Source of the DNA: an uncultured Bacteroidales bacterium
Lineage (GTDB): Bacteria > Bacteroidota > Bacteroidia > Bacteroidales > Paludibacteraceae
Assembly: GCA_934667275.1 (NCBI GenBank)
Contig: CAKULK010000017.1
Span: 1 to 45,008, forward strand
Reading direction: 5' to 3'
Length of the DNA stretch: 45,008 nucleotides
Shown here: piece by piece, positions 16,194-24,237 of the stretch
How positions within the stretch are numbered: the first letter of the stretch is position 1
Layout: every line of letters begins with the position of its first letter
The notes under the pieces: model-generated
Seen by the model: only the letters and a program-made list of their open reading frames with translations
What the model was told of the DNA's origin: nothing
Databases searched by the model: none
Position numbers and translations under genes: made by a program

Positions 16194-18077
16194 ATGAGAC
16201 TCAATTCACGTTATATGGTGAGAGGGGCAATGGTGTTCCTCAGTATGGTTTTCGGTGTTGTGCAAACGATGGCGGCAGATGATGTGCTGTTGAAAGGAAC
16301 GCCGATTGGCAGTTCGCCATCGGTGGATTACAGCAACAACAGCGCGACCACCACGAAGAATGTGCCGGCAGATGCTTTTGACGGTAGTCTGGAGACTTTC
16401 TATGCTTCGTATGGCCGCTCCTATACTTGGGTCGGATTGGATTTGGGTACTCCGCACGTGATAACCCGTGTGGGATGGGCTCCAAGGAATGACGGAAATG
16501 GTCCGAGACGTGTGGTATTGGGCGTTTTTGAGGGTTCGAACTCACCCGATTTTATGGACGCGCTGCCGTTGTATGTCGTTGATGAACAGGGAGTTATCGG
16601 ACAGATGAGTTATGCTGACGTGACGATGAGCAAGGGTTTCCGCTATGTGCGCTATGTGGGTCCCGCAGAGGCGCGCTGCAATATCGCCGAGTTGGCATTT
16701 TACGGGCATGAGGGAACGGGCGATAACAGTCATCTGTACCGCCCGACACAGTTGCCGTTGGTGGTGATTCATACGCAGAATGCGCGGGAGCCAGTGGACA
16801 AGGTGAATCAGATACAAGGTATAGTGTCGATAGTGGGAGATGACGGGTCGCTGCTGTCGGATTCTGCCACAACACGGTTGCGTGGCAACAAGTCGATGGA
16901 GTTTCCGAAGAAGCCTTATCGCATCAAGTTCGCTCACAAACAGAGTCCGCTAAACGCGCGTGCGAAGGCAAAAAAATGGACGCTGATTAACAACTGGGGC
17001 GACAAGACGCTGATGCGAAATATAGTGGCTTTTCATCTGAGTGATATAATAGGTATGCCTTATACACCTTATTGTCAGGCAGTTGACGTGATGCTGAATG
17101 GAGAATACAAGGGCTGCTATCAGTTGTGCGACCAGGTGGAGATAGCCAAGGGGCGTATCCCTATTAAAGAGATGAAACCGACCGATGTCAGCGGCGAGGA
17201 ACTGACGGGCGGTTACTTTTGGGAGATAGATGCGTACGCCAATCAGGAGAAGAGTTGGTTTAATTCCAATCGCGGTAACCCCGTGACAATCAAATCGCCC
17301 AAGGATGATGAGATAGTGGCAGCGCAAACGAATTATGTGCGTAACTACTTCAATGCGATGGAGGCCGATGTGTATGGCAGCAACTCAGCCGACCCGACAA
17401 CGGGCTGGCGCAGGGTGCTGGACGAAGACAGTTTCCTGAAACACTTTCTGGTAGGGGAAATATCGGGCAACACGGACACGTACTGGAGCGTATTTCAATA
17501 CAAAGGTCGCGGAAATGATACTATATTCACCGGTCCTGTGTGGGACTTTGATTTAGCGTTTGACAACGATTACCGCACCTATCCGATAAACAACAAGCGT
17601 GATTTTGTGTATCGCGATGGCGGTTCGGCGGCGGGGAATATGCGTTTTTTTGTGGACCGCATTGTGATAAATGATTCAAAGACGATGGTATCGCTGCGGG
17701 AAAAGTGGGATAAGGTACGGCACAACGGTTTGACAGCCAATGAGTTGAGCGAATATGTGGATAGTCTCGCCAATGCGTTGGATGCATCGCAGCGGCTGAA
17801 TTTCATGCGCTGGAACATATTGACCCAGAGCGTACACATGAATCCGCAAGTGGCAGGTTCGTATGCGGGCGAAGTGAATGTGCTGAAGAATTGTATCACT
17901 CGCCGCGTGGCATGGATGGACAACCGGTTGGGCTATACTTATACCACCGATGTCCCTCAAACGGAAAGCCCCGAGAACACGGTGCAGGAGGAGTGCAAAA
18001 AGGTGATGCGCAACGGGCAAGTGTATATCCAGCGCGGTCAGCAGTTGTATAACCTGTTGGGCGAAAGGGTGGAGTAG
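16194..18077 (+). CDS. secreted CotH-family protein with discoidin-like N-terminal domain
   Basis: A 627-residue exported protein. A signal peptide (1-28) precedes an F5/8 type C-like carbohydrate-binding domain (~45-170: YTWVGLDLGTPHVITRVGW) and a CotH kinase-like domain (~190-560). CotH marks are TTRLRGNKSMEFPKKPYRIK, NGEYKGCYQLCDQVEI near residue 300, and the metal-binding-like GPVWDFDLAFDND near 447. CotH is an atypical protein kinase of spore coats; in Bacteroidota such proteins are secreted and their substrates are unknown. The final residues (NGQVYIQRGQQLYNLLGE) follow the tail pattern shared with two other secreted proteins here. It is followed by a hairpin terminator at 18100-18123. 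Confidence 0.88.
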   Translation: MRLNSRYMVRGAMVFLSMVFGVVQTMAADDVLLKGTPIGSSPSVDYSNNSATTTKNVPADAFDGSLETFYASYGRSYTWVGLDLGTPHVITRVGWAPRNDGNGPRRVVLGVFEGSNSPDFMDALPLYVVDEQGVIGQMSYADVTMSKGFRYVRYVGPAEARCNIAELAFYGHEGTGDNSHLYRPTQLPLVVIHTQNAREPVDKVNQIQGIVSIVGDDGSLLSDSATTRLRGNKSMEFPKKPYRIKFAHKQSPLNARAKAKKWTLINNWGDKTLMRNIVAFHLSDIIGMPYTPYCQAVDVMLNGEYKGCYQLCDQVEIAKGRIPIKEMKPTDVSGEELTGGYFWEIDAYANQEKSWFNSNRGNPVTIKSPKDDEIVAAQTNYVRNYFNAMEADVYGSNSADPTTGWRRVLDEDSFLKHFLVGEISGNTDTYWSVFQYKGRGNDTIFTGPVWDFDLAFDNDYRTYPINNKRDFVYRDGGSAAGNMRFFVDRIVINDSKTMVSLREKWDKVRHNGLTANELSEYVDSLANALDASQRLNFMRWNILTQSVHMNPQVAGSYAGEVNVLKNCITRRVAWMDNRLGYTYTTDVPQTESPENTVQEECKKVMRNGQVYIQRGQQLYNLLGERVE

Positions 18078-18091
18078 AAGCCCCCTTAAAA

Positions 18092-18182
18092 AAGAAAAAA
18101 GCCGTTTCACAACGGCTATTTTTCCACGGTATTAGTCTGTTTGATTTTTAAGGTACAAAAAAGATTGTGTCGTATTAATTAC
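18092..18182 (-). ncRNA. candidate small RNA between the CotH gene and the phosphoesterase gene
   Basis: A well-formed promoter (18219-18188) points away from any gene start and reads into about 90 nt that ends at a strong hairpin with a U-rich tail (stem 18117-18100, then TTTTTTCTTTTTT). The interval has no ATG-initiated frame on that strand. It lies downstream of the phosphoesterase stop (18291), so it could be a 3'-UTR-derived or independent small RNA. No known RNA family was recognised. The call rests only on promoter plus terminator. Confidence 0.4.
18094..18123. terminator. bidirectional intrinsic terminator between convergent units
   Basis: AGCCGTT (18100-18106), loop TCAC, AACGGCT (18111-18117). 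Plus strand: followed by ATTTTT, ending the CotH gene. Minus strand: followed by TTTTTT, ending the phosphoesterase unit or the small RNA. Confidence 0.85.
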
Positions 18183-18187
18183 GGGCG

Positions 18188-18219
18188 CAAAGGTACTGCT
18201 TTTTCCATTGCCCCGCAAT
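18188..18219 (-). promoter_or_regulatory. orphan promoter without a coding gene
   Basis: ATTG (18219-18216), 20 bp, TACCTTTG (18195-18188) on the minus strand. GGAAAAAGCAG lies directly before the -7 box, as in the dnaA (36837) and endonuclease (38315) promoters. Confidence 0.65.
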
Positions 18220-18290
18220 ACCATTTTTTATGTTCTGCAACACGTTTCAATAGAGAAGGGCGCAGAAATATGTTGAATGGCATAAAAAAA

Positions 18291-18809
18291 CTATCTTTTT
18301 TCCAGTTCAATGACCTCTAAATCGCGAATATCGGCACCGTCAATGACAAAACGTAAGAGCGTTTGCACGGTTTGCCACCCTTGTTTGCCTGCTGCGCCCG
18401 GGTTCATGGTGAGGAAGCCCCATTGGCGGTCGTACTGCACCTTGAGGATGTGGCTGTGCCCACAGACGAAGAGTTGAATGTGCTGGTTTGGGTTCTCGGA
18501 AGACTGACTCTTGCGGAACATAGGCAGGAGCCACGGGTTGTATTTGCCAGGGTAGCCGCCGATGTGCGTCATGAGGACGTTGACGTCCTCAATGCGAAAA
18601 CGGTAGAATTCGCTGAGAGAATAGCGTACATCACCGCTGTCCATATTGCCATAGACGGCGCGAGTTGGCTTGAATTCACGCAAAGCCTGCAAGACTTCGG
18701 TGCTGCCAATGTCGCCCGCATGCCATATTTCGTCCACTTCGCGGAAGTGTTCGAAGACGCGCGGGTCGAGGAGTCCGTGGGTGTCGCTGAGAAGACCAAT
18801 CTTTGTCAT
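18291..18809 (-). CDS. YfcE/MJ0936-family metallophosphoesterase
   Basis: A 172-residue cytosolic protein with the full calcineurin-like set: SDTHG (D9, H11), HAGD (H30, D33), GNMD, THIGG, CGHSH and NPGAAGKQ. These ligate two metals, usually Mn. The family (E. coli YfcE) hydrolyses phosphodiesters in vitro; the natural substrate is unknown. It follows gldF by 43 bp and is probably the last gene of the nupG-gldF unit. Length is normal for the family. Confidence 0.9.
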   Translation of the reverse strand: MTKIGLLSDTHGLLDPRVFEHFREVDEIWHAGDIGSTEVLQALREFKPTRAVYGNMDSGDVRYSLSEFYRFRIEDVNVLMTHIGGYPGKYNPWLLPMFRKSQSSENPNQHIQLFVCGHSHILKVQYDRQWGFLTMNPGAAGKQGWQTVQTLLRFVIDGADIRDLEVIELEKR

Positions 18810-18852
18810 TTACGATTTGCGGATTTACGATGTACAATTTAGAGGGCAGTTC

Positions 18853-19518
18853 TTACTTCTTTGTAATCTTATCTAAAACAAAGATACTCAGCATGATAGT
18901 AGCGATGGCAACGGAAAGGAAGAAGATGATGTCGCGCAGGTCCACGACACCGCGCGAGATGCTGCTATAATGCGCTTGCAGGGCTATCCAGTAGAGAACA
19001 AAACAAGAGACCGCGCTCAGAATGAAGGCAATGAGTTGGCTTTTGGTGAGACTGCCCGCCAGTACGCCAATGCCCGTGAAGGCGGCACTGAGCAACACCA
19101 AGCCCATCATGGAACCGCAGAACTGCCCGCCGTCGATGTTGCCGATGGGTTCTGCCATGTAGAAGACAATGAAATAGTGCACAATACAGGGCAACAATGC
19201 CAAGATAGTGAGTGTCCATGCTGCCATGTATTTGCTGACCACGATGCGCCAAAATGGAACGGGCTGTGCGCGCAGCAAAGTCCATGTGCCGCTGCGGCGT
19301 TCCTCGGAAAAGAGGCGCATGGTGAGCGCGGGGCACAGGAGCATCAGCAGCCAAGGCGACAACTGAAACAGCCCGTCCACCTGCGCGTAGCCGGACTCAA
19401 TGACATTCCACTGCCCCGGGATAACCCACAGGAACAGGCTGATAGCCAGCAAGTAAAGCCCGATGACGATATACGCAATGGGGGACGAGAAATAGTATGC
19501 CAGTTCTTTGCGGTACAT
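18853..19518 (-). CDS. gldF: GldF-like ABC transporter permease (ABC-2 type)
   Basis: A 221-residue protein with six predicted membrane spans. Diagnostic segments are KELAYYFSSPIAYIVIGLYL, LFLWVIPG, CPALTMRLFSEERRSGT, GNIDGGQFCGS and GSLTKSQLIAF, matching GldF, the membrane part of the GldAFG complex. The start at 19518 (MYRKELAYY) was chosen; the longer frame would overlap the upstream transporter gene by about 100 bp and adds no membrane-protein features. GldG normally follows gldF but is absent here: the next gene is a phosphoesterase. It starts 14 bp after the nupG-like stop. Confidence 0.85.
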   Translation of the reverse strand: MYRKELAYYFSSPIAYIVIGLYLLAISLFLWVIPGQWNVIESGYAQVDGLFQLSPWLLMLLCPALTMRLFSEERRSGTWTLLRAQPVPFWRIVVSKYMAAWTLTILALLPCIVHYFIVFYMAEPIGNIDGGQFCGSMMGLVLLSAAFTGIGVLAGSLTKSQLIAFILSAVSCFVLYWIALQAHYSSISRGVVDLRDIIFFLSVAIATIMLSIFVLDKITKK

Positions 19519-19532
19519 ATAGTGTGTATCAA

Positions 19533-20810
19533 TTACTTTTGAACAGGAGTCTTTGGAAAGATAATCCAGAAAGCAATGGTGACAAGAAGAGCAAATCCAG
19601 CAAAGATATACCAACTGGTTTGCCAACCTTGCCAAATTGCCATTGGCCCTTCCGCTATCACATTCTCAGCGTAAACGAAATGATTGACAATGGCTTGCGC
19701 GGAAAGCGTGCCGATGGTGGCACCGAGTCCGTTTGTCATCATCATAAAGAGCCCTTGTGCACTGGATCGTTCGGCGATATTCACCTCCTGATCCACAAAG
19801 AGACCACCCGAGATGTTGAAGAAATCAAAGGCAAAGCCATAGACTATGCAACTGAGAATAAACAAGATAACGCCCGGGAAGCCAGGGTTGCCGAGTCCGA
19901 AAAGTCCGAAACGGAGTACCCATGCGAACATTGCCATGAGCATGACATTCTTGATGCCATAGCGTTTGAGGAAGAACGGGATGCAGAGAATACAAAGTGC
20001 TTCACATATCTGGGATATGGAAATGAGCATGTTGGCATGCTGCACGCCAAAGGTGTCTGCAAACTCGGATATGGCACCGAAACTGGTGATGAACGGGTTG
20101 GCGTAACTGTTGGTGACTTGCAGGCACATGCCGAGCAGCATGGAGAAGATGAAAAAGATAGCCATCTTCTTCTGCTTGAATAATTGAAACGCCTGTAAAC
20201 CAAGTGCTTCCACAAGCGACTGTGACGCAACCTTTCCCTTGGTGGGACATTGGGGCATGGTGAGTGCATAGAGTGCGAGAAGGATACTCAAGCCACCACT
20301 AACGATGAATTGCATACTGGTTTTTTGGAAGCCGCAGAGGTCCACGATCCACATAGTGGCAATGAAACCGACCGTTCCGAAGACGCGGATAGGAGGGAAA
20401 TCTTTGACGGTATCCAACCCTGCTTTGCCCAATGCGGTGAAGGCAACAGAGTTGTTGAGCGCCAATGTCGGCATATAGAACGCTACGGAGAATGTGTAGA
20501 GTGTGAACAACGTAGCGAATTGAATATCAGGACCTAATAGTATGCCATAGATACCTGCTCCGAGCATGAACACACCCGCCAAAGCATGGCAAAGGCTGAG
20601 TAATTTCTGCGCAGGAATCCAACGGTCTGCCACGATACCCATGAGGGCAGGCATGAAAAGGCTGACAATACCTTGAATGGAGTAGAACCAGCCAATATGT
20701 GTTGCCAAGCCATGCGTGGCAAGGTAGGTGCCCATGGATGTCAAGTACGCTCCCCAAACTGCAAATTCGAGGAAATTGAGGAGAATAAGACGAAGTTTCA
20801 TGTTCTTCAT
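19533..20810 (-). CDS. nupG: NupG-family nucleoside:H+ symporter (MFS)
   Basis: A 425-residue protein with 12 predicted membrane spans. The N-terminus (FLEFAVWGAYLTSMGTYL) and FMPALMGIVADRWIPAQ closely follow E. coli NupG/XapB, importers of nucleosides by proton symport. An in-frame ATG three codons later is an equally good start. It lies 69 bp after prfC on the same strand, with no clear TAnnTTTG box of its own, and precedes gldF by 14 bp. Substrate specificity cannot be read from the sequence; the gene symbol denotes the family. Confidence 0.83.
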   Translation of the reverse strand: MKNMKLRLILLNFLEFAVWGAYLTSMGTYLATHGLATHIGWFYSIQGIVSLFMPALMGIVADRWIPAQKLLSLCHALAGVFMLGAGIYGILLGPDIQFATLFTLYTFSVAFYMPTLALNNSVAFTALGKAGLDTVKDFPPIRVFGTVGFIATMWIVDLCGFQKTSMQFIVSGGLSILLALYALTMPQCPTKGKVASQSLVEALGLQAFQLFKQKKMAIFFIFSMLLGMCLQVTNSYANPFITSFGAISEFADTFGVQHANMLISISQICEALCILCIPFFLKRYGIKNVMLMAMFAWVLRFGLFGLGNPGFPGVILFILSCIVYGFAFDFFNISGGLFVDQEVNIAERSSAQGLFMMMTNGLGATIGTLSAQAIVNHFVYAENVIAEGPMAIWQGWQTSWYIFAGFALLVTIAFWIIFPKTPVQK

Positions 20811-20879
20811 ACGATATGTAATTGATTGGTTTATATGTTTATAAGTCGGTTTGTGGAACCGGTTGACCAGTTGAGTCTG

Positions 20880-22493
20880 TTAAAACTCAGATGTGAAATG
20901 GAATTGGATGTGCTTGTAGTCGTTCTGCGCCATTTGGAGCACATAGGACGAGTCCGCCATAAAGACATCGCGCCCGTCTTTGTCGGTAGCCATATATTGG
21001 GCTTTGCGCTTTTTGAACATCTCAAGTTCGGTATCATCATCCGACTCTATCCAGCAGGCTTTGTACATTTGGAGCGGTTCCCAACGGCACTTGGCCTGGT
21101 ATTCGTGCTCAAGGCGATACTGAATGACTTCGAACTGGAGTTGCCCAACCGTGCCGATGATTTTGCGTCCGTTCATTTGGCTGACAAACAACTGCGCCAC
21201 ACCTTCATCCATCAGTTGGCGGATTCCTTTGTCAAGTTGCTTCTGTTTCATCGGGTCGGCATTCTCAATGTACTTGAACATCTCAGGAGAGAATGATGGT
21301 AGTCCTTTGAAATGAAGGTTTTCACCTGAGGTGAGTGTATCTCCAATCTTGAAATTGCCAGTATCGGGCAGTCCGACAATATCGCCGGCATACGCTTCGT
21401 CCACCGTTTCTTTGCGCTGTGCCATAAAACACGTGGGGGCAGAGAAACGCATTTGGCGGTTCTCGCGCACGTGTTTATAATAGGTGTTGCGCAGGAACTT
21501 GCCGGAACATATCTTGAAAAAGGCAATACACGAGCGATGGTTGGGATCCATGTTGGCGTGAATCTTGAAGCAGAACCCTGTGAAATTCTCTTCCATCGGG
21601 TCCACACGCCGTTCGATAGCATCTATGGGGCGTGGCGATGGGGCAATCTGTACGAAACACTCCAACAACTCCTTGACACCGAATGTGTTGAGGGCAGAGC
21701 CGAAGAACACAGGGGCCAAGTCGCCCGCAAGGTACTGCTCTTTGTCGAAAGGATTGTACACGCCGCTGATGATTTCGAGGTCAGACTGCAGTTTCTCTGC
21801 ATCTGCGTTGCCGATAAGAGTGGCTATTTGCGGGTCGGTTACATCGTCAAAACGCAGAGATTCAGTCACATGCGTCTTGTCGGGTGTATAGAGGTCCAAT
21901 GTGGATTGGAAGATATTGTACACGCCTTTGAAACGTTGCCCCATATTGATGGGCCACGATAGTGGTCGTACGTGAATGCCAAGTTCTCCCTCCACCTCAT
22001 CCAGCAAATCGAATGGGTCTTTGCCTTCGCGGTCCATCTTGTTGATAAACACCATGACCGGTGTCTTGCGCATACGGCAGACCTGCATCAAGCGGCGCGT
22101 CTGAGTTTCGACACCCTTGGCTGCGTCAATCACAATGATGACGGAATCCACTGCAGTCAGGGTACGGAACGTATCTTCGGCAAAATCCTGGTGACCGGGT
22201 GTGTCAAGGATATTGATGTGATAGGTGGTGTCAGCAGCACCGGTTAGGGTCGGTTTGTAGTCGAATCCCATTACCGAAGTGGCAACGGATATACCACGCT
22301 GCTTCTCGATTTCCATCCAGTCAGACGTGGCTGTCTTGCGTATCTTGTTGGACTTCACGGCACCTGCCACATGGATGGCACCGCCGTAAAGCAGCAGTTT
22401 CTCGGTGAGTGTGGTTTTGCCCGCATCGGGGTGACTGATAATCGCAAACGTGCGACGACGAAGTATTTCTTGTTGTTCTGTGTTGCTTAGCAT
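20880..22493 (-). CDS. prfC: peptide chain release factor 3
   Basis: A 537-residue translational GTPase that removes RF1/RF2 from the ribosome after termination. GTPase motifs are complete: HPDAGKTT (21-28), the RGIS switch I region, DTPGH (97-101) and NKMD (151-154). The C-terminal part carries RF3 signatures such as GTVGQLQFEVIQYRLEHEY. Length is as expected (~530). It has its own promoter at 22553-22522. Confidence 0.96.
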   Translation of the reverse strand: MLSNTEQQEILRRRTFAIISHPDAGKTTLTEKLLLYGGAIHVAGAVKSNKIRKTATSDWMEIEKQRGISVATSVMGFDYKPTLTGAADTTYHINILDTPGHQDFAEDTFRTLTAVDSVIIVIDAAKGVETQTRRLMQVCRMRKTPVMVFINKMDREGKDPFDLLDEVEGELGIHVRPLSWPINMGQRFKGVYNIFQSTLDLYTPDKTHVTESLRFDDVTDPQIATLIGNADAEKLQSDLEIISGVYNPFDKEQYLAGDLAPVFFGSALNTFGVKELLECFVQIAPSPRPIDAIERRVDPMEENFTGFCFKIHANMDPNHRSCIAFFKICSGKFLRNTYYKHVRENRQMRFSAPTCFMAQRKETVDEAYAGDIVGLPDTGNFKIGDTLTSGENLHFKGLPSFSPEMFKYIENADPMKQKQLDKGIRQLMDEGVAQLFVSQMNGRKIIGTVGQLQFEVIQYRLEHEYQAKCRWEPLQMYKACWIESDDDTELEMFKKRKAQYMATDKDGRDVFMADSSYVLQMAQNDYKHIQFHFTSEF

Positions 22494-22521
22494 TGAATAT
22501 TATAGCAGTTTATATAGGTTG

Positions 22522-22553
22522 CAAAGGTACGATTTTTCCCTTGAATATGCAAG
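22522..22553 (-). promoter_or_regulatory. promoter of prfC
   Basis: CTTG (22553-22550), 20 bp, TACCTTTG (22529-22522) on the minus strand, 28 bp before the ATG. Confidence 0.72.
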
Positions 22554-22584
22554 TGTGACGGTGAGTTGGTCTGCTTTTTGCAAC

Positions 22585-23115
22585 CTATGAGCGTTCTGAA
22601 GACGGATTGCAGGTGGGGTGTTGCAGGTCGTGAATCTGTTCTTTAACTTGTTCCCAAGCCTTTTCGGATAGTGGTGCGGTGTAGTTGTAGATGATGGATT
22701 GTTGTTTCAGGTCGTCTTGGAAGAAGTGAAACTGGTCGTCCAAACGGTGTATGCAAAGGACAAGCAGCAGGACTACTATCGCCCATTTTGCGACACCAAA
22801 GAGTGCGCCCAAGAGACGGTTGAGCCAGCCCAAACTAATGGCTTTGAAGAGTCTGGAGATAAGGCGTGCGGCAATGTTGAGAAACAAGGCTATTGTTAAG
22901 AATATCAGTGAGTAAGCCACAACCGCACACACTGCCTCCGGCCATGCAAACTGACGCATAAGCCATAGTGCAAAGTTGGCACCCCACACTTTGGCTCCAA
23001 CGAAACCTAAGACGATACCAACGATGGCTGTGAGTTCCACTACCAACCCCCTCATCAGCCCTCGGACAAGGCCGATGAGAAGGGGTAGGAGAATAAGAAT
23101 GTCAATCCAAGTCAT
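22585..23115 (-). CDS. cvpA: CvpA-family membrane protein
   Basis: A 176-residue inner-membrane protein with about four hydrophobic spans. It begins WIDILILLPLLIGLVRGLMRG, the usual CvpA opening, and has RLLGALFGVAKWAIVVLLL as the last span. E. coli CvpA is linked to colicin V export and envelope stress; its molecular role is unclear. It begins 4 bp after the DUF5689 stop and is the last gene of the TonB receptor unit. The acidic C-terminal tail is probably cytoplasmic. Confidence 0.88.
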   Translation of the reverse strand: MTWIDILILLPLLIGLVRGLMRGLVVELTAIVGIVLGFVGAKVWGANFALWLMRQFAWPEAVCAVVAYSLIFLTIALFLNIAARLISRLFKAISLGWLNRLLGALFGVAKWAIVVLLLVLCIHRLDDQFHFFQDDLKQQSIIYNYTAPLSEKAWEQVKEQIHDLQHPTCNPSSERS

Positions 23116-23119
23116 GGAT

Positions 23120-24232
23120 TTATTTGGTGTACTCTATACGAGGCCAAAGGTTACCATTGTCGTCACGAAGGTCAAGGTCGTCCAACGAGCGAATGGAGAT
23201 TGACCAACACTTGGCAGCAGGGTCGTATTTGGCATTGTCGCTATAGAAGCCAAGAATACCTTCGACCGTACCTACATAGTCCGGACAATTGTCCACACCA
23301 TTGCTATCGGCTCCGGGGAGATAATAGTAGGCAAACTTAGCATATTCTGATGCTGAAACAAGGGTTTTGTTGCCATTGGCATCAGCAATCACACGGCTTT
23401 GCGGATAGCCGATGTTGGTTGTGGTAGGTGCAAAGACATTGGCGTTGGTGTCTTCTTCAGGGTCGCCTGTGGTGCAAGTGACACCTGTCCCGTAGGTGTT
23501 GAAGTATTCGCCCGTGAAATGAACATCCTTGATACGTACCAACTTACCATCCAAGAGACGTGCATTCTGCAGGTTGAGGATACTGATGAAATCGCTGATG
23601 GATACTTCGTCGTACACTAACTTGCTCTTGTCCGGCTTTCCGATGCAGGACACATGTTCCTTGAATATAGCCATAGGAATGCGTCCCGGTGCCCAACCGA
23701 CTTTCTCACCGGCGTTGTTGGCATATTGGTTGTTGTTATAGGAGGGCACGCAGAGTTGCGGCTGGTTGGCATAGCGTCCGATAGCCAGACCGTCCACACG
23801 GATAAGAATCTCTTGTCCTATTTGATAAAGACCACCGACAGAACCTGCGTCCACGGAGATACGCAGTGCCTGTTGTTCTCCCTCAACAACCTGCTGAATG
23901 CAGAGTGATTTGTAGAAATTGCCTGCGTAATCATCGGTGGTGATGCGTCCGCGGATATAGACAGGTTTCTCGCATTTGGATATTGTGTCGATGGAGAAGA
24001 GATAGTTGACCCCGTCTTTGGTTGCGCGTGTGCGATACAATGAGGTGTCGCTGAGGTAGTTGCCTTTCTCATTCATATAGCGGTCAAGGAATTGGTTGAT
24101 AGTCAGCAACTCGCCTTGTTGAACCAGTTCGCTTGCCTGTTCCTCGTTGATGAAGAGTGTAGATTCATCAATGGGCTTCGGCGTGCATGCGAAACATATT
24201 GCCGCGAGGGCGATATATAGAAACTTCTTCAT
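23120..24232 (-). CDS. DUF5689-type outer-membrane lipoprotein
   Basis: A 370-residue lipoprotein: the signal peptide ends in the lipobox ICFAC with acylated C16. The body is beta-rich and resembles DUF5689 (nucleic-acid-binding OB-like fold), with YIRGRITTDDYAGNFYKSLCI and LDDLDLRD near the end. It follows the TonB-dependent receptor by 5 bp, the usual arrangement of a receptor with a surface lipoprotein that captures the ligand. The ligand is unknown. Confidence 0.82.
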   Translation of the reverse strand: MKKFLYIALAAICFACTPKPIDESTLFINEEQASELVQQGELLTINQFLDRYMNEKGNYLSDTSLYRTRATKDGVNYLFSIDTISKCEKPVYIRGRITTDDYAGNFYKSLCIQQVVEGEQQALRISVDAGSVGGLYQIGQEILIRVDGLAIGRYANQPQLCVPSYNNNQYANNAGEKVGWAPGRIPMAIFKEHVSCIGKPDKSKLVYDEVSISDFISILNLQNARLLDGKLVRIKDVHFTGEYFNTYGTGVTCTTGDPEEDTNANVFAPTTTNIGYPQSRVIADANGNKTLVSASEYAKFAYYYLPGADSNGVDNCPDYVGTVEGILGFYSDNAKYDPAAKCWSISIRSLDDLDLRDDNGNLWPRIEYTK

Positions 24233-24237
24233 AATGC

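Noticed and set aside
19519..19635. Longer start for gldF
   Set aside because: It would overlap the nupG-like gene by about 100 bp and adds a Cys/His-rich stretch unlike GldF N-termini.
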